DNA of 64,000 nucleotides from CAKZLS01 sp963771545. GTDB taxonomy: Bacteria > Pseudomonadota > Alphaproteobacteria > Rhodospirillales > Defluviicoccaceae. The stretch is taken from positions 1,674,001 to 1,738,000 of the forward strand of contig CAVYTX010000002.1 in NCBI GenBank assembly GCA_963771545.1. The letters run 5' to 3'. Below the pieces are notes generated by a model. The model did not search any database, had not been told where the DNA came from, and was given only the letters and a program-made list of their open reading frames with translations. Below are positions 1-8,815 of the stretch, piece after piece. Numbering within the stretch: the first letter of the stretch is position 1; each line of letters opens with the position of its first letter. Both the position numbers and the translations under genes were made by a program.

Positions 1-300
1 GAGGAGGAGATCGGCGCCGTCCTCGTTCGTTTCGAAGATTTCATCGTCGCCGGAGATCCAATCGTTGCCAGCCCCGCCATCGACCTCGTCCCCCTGCGAT
101 CCGGCGATCACCTTGTCGTCGCCCCCATCCGAACAGATATCGTCGCCGCCGCCGCCGGTCTTGATCAGATCCGCGGCCCCGGTCGCTTCCATGATACCCA
201 AAAGCTCGTTGCCCATGCCAACGCGCACGATGATATCGGAGCCGAACGGATTGGTTCTGCGGCCGCTCTCTTCGGGTTCGAAGGGGGTGAAGTTAGCCAT
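1..300 (-). CDS. RTX-type calcium-binding protein, N-terminal part (cut by window edge)
   Basis: The gene starts at an ATG (298-300) with a GGAG ribosome site just upstream and runs off the left edge, so only the first 100 residues are visible. They are acidic and glycine-rich. Segments such as GGGGDDICSDGGDDKV and GGAGNDWISGDDE follow the GGxGxDxUx nonapeptide of hemolysin-type (RTX) Ca-binding repeats. There is no Sec signal peptide, as expected for a type I secretion substrate. Family assignment is solid; whether it is an adhesin, enzyme or S-layer-like protein cannot be told because the C-terminal part is missing. Confidence 0.75.
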   Translation of the reverse strand, partial: MANFTPFEPEESGRRTNPFGSDIIVRVGMGNELLGIMEATGAADLIKTGGGGDDICSDGGDDKVIAGSQGDEVDGGAGNDWISGDDEIFETNEDGADLLL

Positions 301-511
301 TCACATCTCCTCAGGTGGGTCGGAGCGGCCGGCATATTCTCACGCCTTAGCGACTCGCGCAGACTTTTTGCAACCTAAGGTCGTATTTTATGCTTTTGGG
401 GAGCCGCCGATACCCCAATTTGAATAGGAATGCGCGCCTACGAAAAATAAGGGGCGCGTCGGCGGCGGCGGCGCCGGTCGGAGATGCGTTTTCACAATTT
501 GCGGCGGGTCT

Positions 512-784
512 TTAAGATTTTCTGGGAGCAATGGCGAGCAGGGCGATGCCGGCGGCGATGGCGCCGATGGATGCCCAGAACGGTATGGGCGAATAGGTGG
601 GAACGCTGCCGACCGCGCCGACGACGTCACCCAGGGAGCAGATGTCGGTGGTGAAATAGAAGCACTCGCTGGCCTTTTTCACGTCGTGTCCGAAGACCTG
701 CTCGAAAAACAGATACCACCAGGCCACGGCGCCGGCCAGGAGGCCGAACCCGAGAACGATGAGCGTCTTGCCAAGATCAGCCAT
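512..784 (-). CDS. small two-helix membrane protein, unknown function
   Basis: A 90-residue protein with two clear hydrophobic segments, about residues 5-29 (LIVLGFGLLAGAVAWWYLFF) and 67-86 (FWASIGAIAAGIALLAIA). Between them is a loop with two cysteines (ECFYFTTDIC) that could form a disulfide if it is periplasmic. The ribosome site before the ATG is weak (GGAC). I do not recognise a named family. It stands between an RTX-type gene and an amino-acid enzyme on the same strand, with no obvious operon partner. The amphipathic pattern and hydrophobic distribution make a real gene likely. Confidence 0.55.
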   Translation of the reverse strand: MADLGKTLIVLGFGLLAGAVAWWYLFFEQVFGHDVKKASECFYFTTDICSLGDVVGAVGSVPTYSPIPFWASIGAIAAGIALLAIAPRKS

Positions 785-943
785 GGGATCGTCCGGTCAA
801 GGGCACGGCGGCCGAAACCATGCCGCCGCCAGCGACAACAGTGAAAAGATTGAAAACGAAAGACCACGACGCGCGAAAACACGAACACGGCGTCGCTCAT
901 CACGGGTGGTTACCATAGCCGCACTCGGCTTCGGGCGAAAGCG

Positions 944-1837
944 TCAATCCGACCGTGCTATCCGGTCGTAGACCAATTTGGCCGCCGCCACATCCTCGAT
1001 GGCCATGCCCAGCGACTTGAACACCGTGGTTTCGCCCGCGGAAACCGGTTGGGATGCCGCGAGAATTTCTCCTAATTCCGCGTGAATCCGCGCGCCGGAC
1101 AAACGGATATCGCCCAATTCGGCCACGGCGCCCGCCCGCAAATCGACAATCACGACATTGGCCATCACCGCGTCGTCCAGCTCCCGCCAGTTGGGACGCG
1201 GGGCGCCGACGGCGTTCACGTGGCATCCCGACTTCAGCCAAGCCCCCTCCAACACCGGCGCGCGGGCGCTGGTGGCCGTCACCACCACGTCGGCGCCGCG
1301 AACGGCGTCTTCCGCCGACAAAGCCTTCGCGCCAATCTCGGCCGCGAACGCTTCCGAATGGTCCGGCGAACGGCTCCACACGCGGATTTCGCTGAAGTTT
1401 CGCACGTGCCGCAGCGCCGCCGCATGGCTTCGCGCCTGGGCGCCGCTGCCCAGGATCGCCAGGATAGCGGCATCCGGCGCGGCCAGGACGTCCGTCGCCA
1501 CCGCCGATACGGCGGCGGTGCGCATCTCCGTAATCCGGCCGCCATCCATCACCGCCAGCGGCATGCCGGTCCCGGCATCGAACAGCACGATCGTCGCCAT
1601 GTGGGTGGGCAGCCCGCGTTCGGCGTTCCCCGGATAGAAGGTGACGAGTTTGCAGCCCATGGCGTCGCCTGACGCCGGCATGACCAGCAAGAAACCATCG
1701 TTCCGGGCGAGCGCCTGGCGGACCGGCTGTTCAACGCGCCCGGCCGAATAGGCAATGAGCGCGTCGCGCATCGCCGGGATCAGTTCGCTCATGTCAAGGG
1801 CGCGCCGTACGTCTCCATCGTCGAGAAACAGGGTCAT
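944..1837 (-). CDS. ornithine cyclodeaminase / mu-crystallin family protein
   Basis: A protein of about 297 residues with the full ornithine cyclodeaminase/mu-crystallin fold. The N-terminal substrate half contains MGCKLVTFYPGN and the MDGGRITEMRTAAVSAVA signature. The Rossmann half has the NAD-binding motif AILGSGAQARSHAAAL and, later, VVVTATSARAPVL. Members act as ornithine cyclodeaminase, alanine dehydrogenase, ketimine reductase or lysine cyclodeaminase; the exact substrate cannot be read from sequence. I prefer the ATG at 1837, which has GGAGG 11 nt upstream. An in-frame GTG at 1855 would add six residues but overlaps that ribosome site. It appears monocistronic. Confidence 0.9.
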   Translation of the reverse strand: MTLFLDDGDVRRALDMSELIPAMRDALIAYSAGRVEQPVRQALARNDGFLLVMPASGDAMGCKLVTFYPGNAERGLPTHMATIVLFDAGTGMPLAVMDGGRITEMRTAAVSAVATDVLAAPDAAILAILGSGAQARSHAAALRHVRNFSEIRVWSRSPDHSEAFAAEIGAKALSAEDAVRGADVVVTATSARAPVLEGAWLKSGCHVNAVGAPRPNWRELDDAVMANVVIVDLRAGAVAELGDIRLSGARIHAELGEILAASQPVSAGETTVFKSLGMAIEDVAAAKLVYDRIARSD

Positions 1838-1984
1838 CGATTCATCGTCCTCCACCGCAACGGCTGCGAATTCCCCAGTTTAAGGCTGTTTTGTTCGGCA
1901 AAAAGGAATTGTTACTTTCCACTGGCGATTTTTCATCGGCGGCCCTAAGACTACCCGTTTGAGGTATGAAGCTGGGAGGGCGAG

Positions 1985-2900
1985 ATGTCAGCGCGAGCAT
2001 TCTTCGCGTGCGTCAGCATTACCTTTTTTGCCGTGTTTTTGACGTTCGCGACGGATTTGCGGGTGCCACCCGCCGTTCGAGGAGCGACGGAGGCCCCGAC
2101 CACAGCCAATTCCGCTCGGGAACAACACCCGGAGACTGGATTTCGTTTGGGCGTTTTTCCGTTTCTCCCCGCGCTGACACTCGATCGGGCTTTCGCGCTG
2201 GCGGTTGGCGACCTGGGCGCCGGCCTCGGGCGCACGGTGCACTTTCGCACAAAATCCAACTTCAAGGCATTCGCCGAGGCGTTGGCCAACGGAACCTACG
2301 ATTTCATCTTCGTTCATCCATTGTTCTACGTCGCGGCGGCCGATGACCTTCATTATGTGCCGATGGCGCGGTTGCGGGACCCCCTGGTCGCCGTTGTCTT
2401 GGCGCGCGAGGACTCCGCCATCGAGAACCTCGGGGACCTGTCCGGCCGCACGCTGGGTCTGCCACCGAGGCTCGCGGCGGTCAGCGAGATCGCGCTGGGC
2501 GAGATCGAAACGCGCGGGATGGCGCCGGGGCGCGATCTGCGGATCCGCCATTTCCAATCGAAGAGGTCGTGTCTTCTCGCGGTGGTCCTGGGCAAGATCG
2601 ACGCCTGCGGGTTACCGCGCTTCGCCTTGGCGCACCTTGAGCTTAGCCGCTCCAAGGAACTGAAGGTCGTTCATGAATTCAGGTCCGTTTCCGGGCCTTG
2701 TCTTCGCCGCGCATCCGCGAGTCCCGGCCGCCGACCGCAAACGAGTTGAGCACCTGATTCTCGGGTGGGAAAAATCCGCGGGCGGCCGCGAGATCCTGGC
2801 GGCGGGCAAGTGGAGCGGCTTCGTCGCCGCTCGCGACGAAGACTATGATCCGATCCGCCGTCTTGACCGTCAGCGGCGCGAGCTGTCGCGGCGGCAGTAA
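1985..2900 (+). pseudogene. PhnD-like periplasmic substrate-binding protein, frameshifted near 2,680
   Basis: The first frame (ATG 1985, GGGAGGG ribosome site) encodes an N-terminal hydrophobic segment and a PhnD-type binding fold (FRLGVFPFLPALTLDRAF, YDFIFVHPLFYV, LSGRTLGLPP, GKIDACGLPR). It leaves the family pattern just after LKVVHEF, near 2,680. The expected C-terminus (PGLVFAAHPRVP, then VEHLILGWEKSAGGREIL) continues in another frame to a stop at 2898-2900. The shift equals one inserted base or two lost ones. Joined, the protein has about 304 residues, normal for the family. No permease or ATPase gene lies nearby, and the next gene is a membrane GGDEF-EAL protein 16 nt downstream, so a role as periplasmic sensor is likelier than transport. 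Sequencing error versus true decay is undecided. Confidence 0.8.
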
Positions 2901-2916
2901 GCATTGGTATAAACCC

Positions 2917-5724
2917 ATGCCGCTCAAATTCCGGATCGCCACGGCGATCTTCGTTTTGTTGACAGCGCTGGTCGCAGTGTTGCTGTGGCTCACCCTGAAC
3001 TATTCGATGCAAAGCGTGCGCGACCAGATCTTGGCGAGCGAAGCGGTTTCCGTTCAACTCATCGGGGATTTGAGCCGATCGGCGCTGGTCACGGAGGACT
3101 ATGCCAACCTTCAAAGCTTCATTGAGGGAACGCTGCGCGACCCGCGAATCGAAACGGTCATGCTGGCCGATAACCGCGGCCAGATCGTGGTGGTCACCAA
3201 ACCTGAGCTCCTCGGCCTGCCCTTTCCGGAGGTCAGCATCGATGAGCACCATTTTTGGCGAATGTCGGAGGTGCGCGGTCATTCGAACGTGCTCGGAACC
3301 CTGGCCATCGAGTTCTCCGACACCGCGCTGGTGGCGGCCTACGGGAAAATCAGGAATACCGCGCTTCTTGTGGCCGTGTTCGGAACGCTTTTGATCGCCG
3401 CGGTAGGTGTCACGATCGGCGATGTGTTGACCCGCAGGCTGCAGTCGCTGGCCGACGCCGCGGACGGCATCGCCGCCGGACAAACATCGTTTCCGCCGCA
3501 TCTGTCGGCTCCCGACGAGGTGGGGCGCCTGGCGCGCGCGCTCGCGCGCATGGTCAACCGGCTGCAACAGAATATGACCGAGCTCGAACGCGCCCGCGAT
3601 CGCCTGGTCCTGCCCACCGAGGCGATGACCCAAGGGTTTGCGCTTTGGGATTCCAACGACCGGCTGGTGTTGTTCAATAGCCGCTTTCGCGAGCTGTTTC
3701 ACGAAGTCCGGGACCGGATCGTCGAGGGCGTTTCCTTTCGGGAGTTCTCGCGCCGGTTTCAGCCCTACCTGCTCGCGGACGGGAACGGCGCCGCCGCGCA
3801 GGGGTCCCAAAACTGGTGGAAGACGCATCTCAGATTTCTCGGCGCGCGGCAAAGCGCCTACGAACTGAGGATTCGCGGCAACCGGTGGATCGAAGTTCGC
3901 GAGGCCCGCACGGGCGACGGGGGTGTCGTCGTCATCTACACGGACATCACCCAGAACAAGGATCAACAGCGCGAGCTTCAGGCCAGCGAACAAAGATTGC
4001 GCGAGATCATGGCCTCGGTCTTCTACGGGATCGTCACCATCAACGACACCGGATCCATCGAGTCGGTCAATCAAGCGGCGGAGCGGATGTTCGGCTGGAT
4101 CGCAAGCGAGATCGTCGATTTGCCCGTCGGAACGATGCTCGTCGGCGGACCGCCGGAAGACCGCAACGCGACACCCCTGACAATCGAGTCGCTGGCCGAC
4201 TTGCCGAGTCACCAAGTGCTTGAAATGACAGGTATCCGCAAGGAGGGCAGCGCCTTCCCCATCGAGATCTCGCTGGCATCGATCGAACTCCAGGGCCGCA
4301 AAACCTATATCTGCACCGCCCGCGACATCACCGAGCGCAAGGCGGCCGAGCAACGTGTCCTCTATCACGCCACCCACGATCACCTGACGTCGCTGCCCAA
4401 TCGCAGCGTGTTCAACGCCAGGCTCTCGGACATCCTGAACGACGCCAAGCGCGCCGGCGAGACGCTGGCCGTGGTGTTCCTGGATCTAGACCGGTTCAAG
4501 GTGATCAACGATAGCCTCGGACATCCGGTGGGCGACGCTCTTCTGATCGCCGTGGCCCGGCGGCTGCGCCAGCGGCTGCGCTCCGCCGACGTGGTGGCGC
4601 GGCTCGGTGGCGACGAGTTCGTTTTCCTTCTGCCCCGGATCGGCGACGGCCCGAACGCCGTCGCCGTCGTCCAGAAGATCGTCGACGCGATGCAGGATCC
4701 TTTCCACGTCCTCGGTCACGAACTCCACGTCAGCGCCAGTCTCGGCATCAGCCTGTACCCCAACCATGGCGGCACGGCGGATTTGCTGCTGAAACACGCC
4801 GACATCGCGCTCTACCAGGCGAAGGCCCGCGGCAAGAACCAGGCGCGAATCTACGCCGCCGGCATGGCCATTCAGAACCACCCGTTGATTAACATCGAGA
4901 GCGATCTCCGCCATGCCATGGAACGCCGGCAGTTTCACCTCTTGTATCAGCCGCAGGTGGATCTGCGGTCACGCCGCATGGTTGGCGTCGAGGCCCTGCT
5001 GCGCTGGAGCCACCCGGAACTGGGTGTCATCCCGCCCGGACAGTTCATCGCCCTCGCCGAGGAAACCGGCCTCATCGGCCCGATCGGTCTGTGGGTGCTG
5101 GCGACCGCCTGCGAGGACGCCAAGGCTTGGACGCAGAGCACACCGGCAGACAACGCTCCAACGGACGGCGCCCTAACGGTCGGCTCCCCGTCGGACAGCG
5201 CCCAAATGAGCAGAACTAGGCCCCCCTTCCGGGTGGCGGTCAATACATCGGCTCGCCAGTTCCACGACCCGAGACTGGCGACAAAGGTCGCCGATACCCT
5301 GGCCGCATCCGGAATCGACGCCCGATCCGTGGAGTTAGAGCTGACCGAGAGCATCCTCATGCGCGAGGGCGACCACACCCTGCCCCTGATCGAGGCCCTG
5401 GACGACCTTGGCATCGGTCTGGCGCTGGACGACTTCGGTACCGGATACTCGTCGCTCAGCTATCTCAAGCGCTACCCCATCAAGCGCATCAAGATCGACC
5501 AGTCCTTCGTGACCGACATGGAGACCAACCAAAACAACTCGGCGCTGGTCCGCGCGACCGTGGCCACCGCCCAGTGCATGGGCATCGGGGTGACCGCGGA
5601 GGGCGTCGAGACCGCCGGCCAGATCGACCTGCTCCGCCAATACGGATGCGCCGAGGCGCAGGGCTTCTATCTGGGCCACCCGGTCGCCGCCGAAGAAATC
5701 ACCAGCCTGCTCCGGCCGATCTGA
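2917..5724 (+). CDS. membrane-bound PAS-GGDEF-EAL cyclic-di-GMP protein
   Basis: About 935 residues from the ATG at 2917. Order of domains: TM helix (residues 9-29), periplasmic sensor region, second TM (about 145-168), HAMP-like segment, a PAS-like region (about 230-350), a second PAS (about 355-480), GGDEF and EAL. The GGDEF motif is intact at residues 564-568 and is preceded by an RSAD sequence matching the inhibitory RxxD I-site. The EAL motif is intact at 692-694, and DDFGTGYSS is present. Both cyclase and phosphodiesterase could therefore be active; which dominates cannot be told. The gene follows the PhnD-like gene by 16 nt, suggesting co-transcription and ligand sensing through the binding protein. 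Confidence 0.93.
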   Translation: MPLKFRIATAIFVLLTALVAVLLWLTLNYSMQSVRDQILASEAVSVQLIGDLSRSALVTEDYANLQSFIEGTLRDPRIETVMLADNRGQIVVVTKPELLGLPFPEVSIDEHHFWRMSEVRGHSNVLGTLAIEFSDTALVAAYGKIRNTALLVAVFGTLLIAAVGVTIGDVLTRRLQSLADAADGIAAGQTSFPPHLSAPDEVGRLARALARMVNRLQQNMTELERARDRLVLPTEAMTQGFALWDSNDRLVLFNSRFRELFHEVRDRIVEGVSFREFSRRFQPYLLADGNGAAAQGSQNWWKTHLRFLGARQSAYELRIRGNRWIEVREARTGDGGVVVIYTDITQNKDQQRELQASEQRLREIMASVFYGIVTINDTGSIESVNQAAERMFGWIASEIVDLPVGTMLVGGPPEDRNATPLTIESLADLPSHQVLEMTGIRKEGSAFPIEISLASIELQGRKTYICTARDITERKAAEQRVLYHATHDHLTSLPNRSVFNARLSDILNDAKRAGETLAVVFLDLDRFKVINDSLGHPVGDALLIAVARRLRQRLRSADVVARLGGDEFVFLLPRIGDGPNAVAVVQKIVDAMQDPFHVLGHELHVSASLGISLYPNHGGTADLLLKHADIALYQAKARGKNQARIYAAGMAIQNHPLINIESDLRHAMERRQFHLLYQPQVDLRSRRMVGVEALLRWSHPELGVIPPGQFIALAEETGLIGPIGLWVLATACEDAKAWTQSTPADNAPTDGALTVGSPSDSAQMSRTRPPFRVAVNTSARQFHDPRLATKVADTLAASGIDARSVELELTESILMREGDHTLPLIEALDDLGIGLALDDFGTGYSSLSYLKRYPIKRIKIDQSFVTDMETNQNNSALVRATVATAQCMGIGVTAEGVETAGQIDLLRQYGCAEAQGFYLGHPVAAEEITSLLRPI

Positions 5725-5916
5725 CGGCCACATCAAGGCACATTGTCGAGCGGTTCAAGGCTAGGGCGGCAACACGCGGCGATACCAACGGTCATTGACT
5801 TCCTCGTGATATGGTCTACATGTTTCCCATACGTGTTGCATTCGTTTGGTGCTACCTGAACGACCGGTACGCCGATTAGCTTAGTTATCTCCTGACAATG
5901 TGAGCGTTGAACCGAG

Positions 5917-5942
5917 CGCGCCGTCACGTGGTGTGACGCGCG
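5917..5942 (+). promoter_or_regulatory. hairpin in the leader of the cold-shock gene
   Basis: A 5-bp GTCAC/GTGAC stem with a GTGGT loop is extended below by a one-base bulge and further G-C pairs. It ends 31 nt before the cold-shock ATG and is followed by ATTTT. Cold-shock genes often have long structured leaders, and this one lies in a 249-bp non-coding stretch. Function as thermosensor or attenuator is inference. Confidence 0.4.
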
Positions 5943-5973
5943 GATTTTGATACTCCTTTTAGAGGAACTGACT

Positions 5974-6183
5974 ATGCCTACCGGTACCGTTAAGTGGTTT
6001 AACCCGACCAAGGGTTTCGGATTCATCGAGCCGGAAGACGGCTCCAAGGACGCTTTCGTTCACATTTCGGCCGTTGAGCGCGCCGGCCTGAGTTTCCTGA
6101 GCGAAGGGCAGAAGGTCTCCTATGAGCTTCAGCCCGGGCAGAACGGCAAATCGTCCGCCGAGAACCTGTCCATCGTCGACTGA
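5974..6183 (+). CDS. cold-shock domain protein (CspA family)
   Basis: A 69-residue single cold-shock domain, the normal CspA length. It starts MPTGTVKWFNPTKGFGFIEP, containing RNP1 (KGFGFI), followed by RNP2 (AFVHIS). It binds single-stranded RNA/DNA and acts as an RNA chaperone. The ATG at 5974 has AGAGGAA eight bases upstream; an in-frame ATA/ATG-like extension from 5947 would place extra residues before the conserved start and is rejected. A 249-bp leader with a hairpin and a strong stem-loop downstream suggest a monocistronic, post-transcriptionally controlled mRNA. Confidence 0.97.
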   Translation: MPTGTVKWFNPTKGFGFIEPEDGSKDAFVHISAVERAGLSFLSEGQKVSYELQPGQNGKSSAENLSIVD

Positions 6184-6199
6184 ACGCGCAAGGCGCCGC

Positions 6200-6227
6200 G
6201 CCGCCCCCAACGTCCGTTGGGGGCGGC
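6200..6227 (+). terminator. strong GC stem-loop after the cold-shock gene
   Basis: A perfect 12-bp stem (GCCGCCCCCAAC / GTTGGGGGCGGC) closes a four-base GTCC loop 17 nt after the stop codon. No U-tract follows; the next bases are GC-rich. It may be a U-less terminator or an RNA-stabilising 3' structure. The rest of the 305-bp gap to 6488 shows nothing else I can name. Confidence 0.5.
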
Positions 6228-6488
6228 CGCCGCCCGCCGCCGGCGATTTGGCTTTCAGCTATCGCCTGTTGGATCGCCATCGCCTGGTGAACCAAAAGAA
6301 GCGAGCGGCTTCCTTCGCTTTGATCGTTTCCACGGAAGCAAACACAGCAAACAACAATAAGAAAAACAGACCGATGCGCCCGGTGCCTTGACTCCCATCT
6401 TGCACGCCCCTTAGCGAACCAAGCCGCCCGCACGAAAAAAAAGCGGCCCCGGCAGTGGCGCCTCCAACAGATACAGAGGATTCGTGAA

Positions 6489-6698
6489 ATGTCGAAATCA
6501 GTAAAATCGAGGGCCGAGGAGCTGTTCGCCGCGACCCAAAAGAAGGACAAGGTGATCCTGAAAGAAAAAGAAAAAGCGGAACAGGATAAGGCCGACCACG
6601 TGGCGACCCTGCGGGCCTTGCGCCTGGCCAAGGAAGCGGCCGACAAGAAAACCGCCGAGGACGCCGCCGCCCGGAAACAGGCCGCCAAGAACAAATAG
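6489..6698 (+). CDS. small Lys/Ala-rich helical protein
   Basis: A 69-residue highly charged protein (Lys, Glu, Ala, Asp) with no hydrophobic core. It is predicted to form one long helix or coiled coil, with heptad-like spacing through ATLRALRLAKEAADKK. Start ATG 6489 lies a few bases after a purine-rich stretch (cagaggattcgtga). Small cytosolic proteins of this type are common and mostly unnamed. The strong amino-acid bias and position in a proper intergenic slot favour a real gene. The function is unknown. Confidence 0.6.
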   Translation: MSKSVKSRAEELFAATQKKDKVILKEKEKAEQDKADHVATLRALRLAKEAADKKTAEDAAARKQAAKNK

Positions 6699-6713
6699 CC
6701 GTCGCCGCCGCCG

Positions 6714-7574
6714 TCACTGTTCTCCAGGGCACGCGGGGTCCGTTGCCCCGGGACCGAAGGTCAGGGACGCCCAATCGCTCGCCCAAACCACCTGGTCTTT
6801 ATCCACCGCGTTGTTCTCCGCCGAATCTCGCTCCACGGGCCGGATATCCACGGCGTTGAGCAGAAACACGCCGCCCCCAGCGATGGAAATCGCCGCTTGT
6901 CCCCGCCCGTCGGTGGTAACCAGGGTGCGAGTGACCTCGCCGGCGCACCGGAACACCCCGATCTGGCGTCCGGCCACCGGCTCGCCCAGGCGCAACAAGG
7001 TGACCGTCACCGCCTCGGTCCCCGGCGCATAGGGATTGTTCTCCGCCACCAGTTCGAACCGCAGCCCCAGGGGCGCGTCCCGATCCCGTTCGTCCACCGG
7101 TCCCACCTGAACGAGCGCCTTGGCGTAGCGGGTGTATTCCTCCGTAAAGCCGGCCTCGGACAGGCCCCGGGCGCGGTGCGCCTCGGCAATGCCGTCGAGT
7201 CCCTCGTAGGCGAGATAGCTCCGGAACAGATCCCAGTCGTCGAACGTGACCTTATCCGCCGTCGAGTGATAGGCGATCACATACAGCCCGGGCTGAGCGG
7301 CCGTGTAGAAGAGCGCGGGCATGTCGCCCTCGAACCCTTCCACGTTCCGGGTGCCGTCGCGGGTGGTCACGGTAAACGCGCGAAACCAGCTGGTGAGATA
7401 GGGATGCTCCGCCCCGCGCATCATCTGTCCGACGCGAAGGGCGGCGACGATCTTCTCCCCAGGTTCGATGGTGAAGTGTTGCGGCGCGATCCAGAACTCG
7501 TGGGCCGCGGCTGACGAGACGCCGCAAGCTAGCACGGCCCCGGCAATGAAGGTTCTCAGTTTTATGGTCCGCAT
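6714..7574 (-). CDS. DUF4198 periplasmic protein, probably metal-uptake associated
   Basis: A 286-residue exported protein. Residues 1-25 form a Sec signal peptide ending ...VSSAAA-HEFW. The mature protein begins with the AHEFWIAP motif that is the hallmark of DUF4198 (NikM-like) proteins, and a histidine at the new N-terminus could bind metal. A beta-rich C-terminal half resembles an Ig-like fold (VTVTLLRLGEPVAGRQIGVF). DUF4198 proteins are found with nickel or cobalt transporters. Here a HupE/UreJ-type membrane protein is divergently encoded only 63 bp away, which supports a metal-handling role. The metal itself cannot be read from the sequence. Confidence 0.85.
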   Translation of the reverse strand: MRTIKLRTFIAGAVLACGVSSAAAHEFWIAPQHFTIEPGEKIVAALRVGQMMRGAEHPYLTSWFRAFTVTTRDGTRNVEGFEGDMPALFYTAAQPGLYVIAYHSTADKVTFDDWDLFRSYLAYEGLDGIAEAHRARGLSEAGFTEEYTRYAKALVQVGPVDERDRDAPLGLRFELVAENNPYAPGTEAVTVTLLRLGEPVAGRQIGVFRCAGEVTRTLVTTDGRGQAAISIAGGGVFLLNAVDIRPVERDSAENNAVDKDQVVWASDWASLTFGPGATDPACPGEQ

Positions 7575-7637
7575 GCGATATCATCCACCATCGTCTATGA
7601 TGGCGGCAACCCGCAATCCGCGCATGAAGGGCTGAGT

Positions 7638-8798
7638 ATGAGACGCGTGCGCATGGCGTTCACAAAACCAAACGCGATGCTGTTGGCCTGCCTCTTTGTG
7701 GCCATGGCGGTGGCGTGGCCCTCTCGCGGCGGCGCCCATGAGGTCCGGCCGGTTATTGCGACGGTTCAGTTCGCGGAAGACGGAGACGTGGCGCTCGGGA
7801 TGACCCTCAATCTCGAGGCCGCCATCGCCGGGATCGGGGCGGGACACAAAGACACCTCAAAGAGCCCGGCGGCGGCAACCTACGACCGGTTGCGATCGTT
7901 GCCGCCGGCGGCGCTGCGCGCGGATTTCGACCGGGTCGCGGCGGATTTTCTCGGTTGGGTCACGCTTGAAAGCAACCAGGGACCGGTGCCGCTCGGCATC
8001 ACGGCCATGGAGATTCCCGAGGTGGGCGACTCGGCGGTGCCGCGAATTTCCAAGCTGAGCCTGAAAGGTTCCGCACCCGCTGGCATTCGGCACCTGACCT
8101 GGCGCGTCGACCCCCGGCTCGGGAACAGCGTCATCCGCCTTGTCGACTCCGCGTCCGGCCAAGTGCTTGGCGCCGAGTTCGTGCTCGCGGGAGAAGCCTC
8201 TGCTCCACTATCGGTGGAAGGGATGCAGCGCCGGAGCCGGGTCTCCGTTTTCGTGCGCTACCTGGAGGTCGGATTCACCCATATCGTCCCCAAGGGCCTC
8301 GATCACATCCTGTTCGTGATCGGCCTGTTTCTGCTCTCGACACGCCTGAGCGCGCTACTGTGGCAGGTCACGGCGTTCACCATCGCGCACACCGTGACGC
8401 TGGCCCTCGGTATGGCCGGCATCGTTCATTTGTCTCCGGCGGTGGTCGAGCCGTTGATCGCGGCGTCCATCGTCTATCTGGCGGTGGAAAACATCATGAC
8501 CGACCGCGTCCACTATTGGCGTCCGGCGGTGGTTTTCTGCTTCGGTCTCCTCCACGGCCTCGGGTTCGCGGACATCCTCCACCAAATCGGACCGGCGCCC
8601 GGCGAGTTCGTCTTGAGTCTCGTGGCATTCAACGTCGGGGTCGAATTGGGCCAGCTCGCCGTCATCGCCGCGTGTTTTCTCACGATGGGATGGACCATGC
8701 GCCGGACATGGTATCGCTCCCGCGTGGCGATTCCGGCGTCGCTGGCCATCGGCCTCATCGCCGCCGTTTGGGTCGTGGAGCGCACCGGTCTCGCGTAG
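7638..8798 (+). CDS. HupE/UreJ-family membrane protein with periplasmic N-terminal domain
   Basis: A 386-residue protein. A signal/TM segment (about 12-30) is followed by HEVRPVIATVQF, a His-first mature end like that of its divergent DUF4198 neighbour. A periplasmic domain runs to about residue 200. The C-terminal half is a HupE/UreJ-2 domain with about seven helices and the family motifs VGFTHIVPKGLDHILFV, FTIAHTVTLALG and FGLLHGLGFA; their conserved histidines are presumed metal ligands. HupE/UreJ proteins are nickel permeases or accessories. Substrate here is inferred. The divergent promoter region shared with the DUF4198 gene is 63 bp long. Confidence 0.88.
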   Translation: MRRVRMAFTKPNAMLLACLFVAMAVAWPSRGGAHEVRPVIATVQFAEDGDVALGMTLNLEAAIAGIGAGHKDTSKSPAAATYDRLRSLPPAALRADFDRVAADFLGWVTLESNQGPVPLGITAMEIPEVGDSAVPRISKLSLKGSAPAGIRHLTWRVDPRLGNSVIRLVDSASGQVLGAEFVLAGEASAPLSVEGMQRRSRVSVFVRYLEVGFTHIVPKGLDHILFVIGLFLLSTRLSALLWQVTAFTIAHTVTLALGMAGIVHLSPAVVEPLIAASIVYLAVENIMTDRVHYWRPAVVFCFGLLHGLGFADILHQIGPAPGEFVLSLVAFNVGVELGQLAVIAACFLTMGWTMRRTWYRSRVAIPASLAIGLIAAVWVVERTGLA

Positions 8799-8815
8799 CC
8801 AGCGCGCGCGAGATA

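Noticed and set aside
2671..4383. 570-codon minus-strand frame opposite the GGDEF-EAL gene
   Set aside because: Antisense shadow of a clear multi-domain gene; no domains, charge-biased composition.
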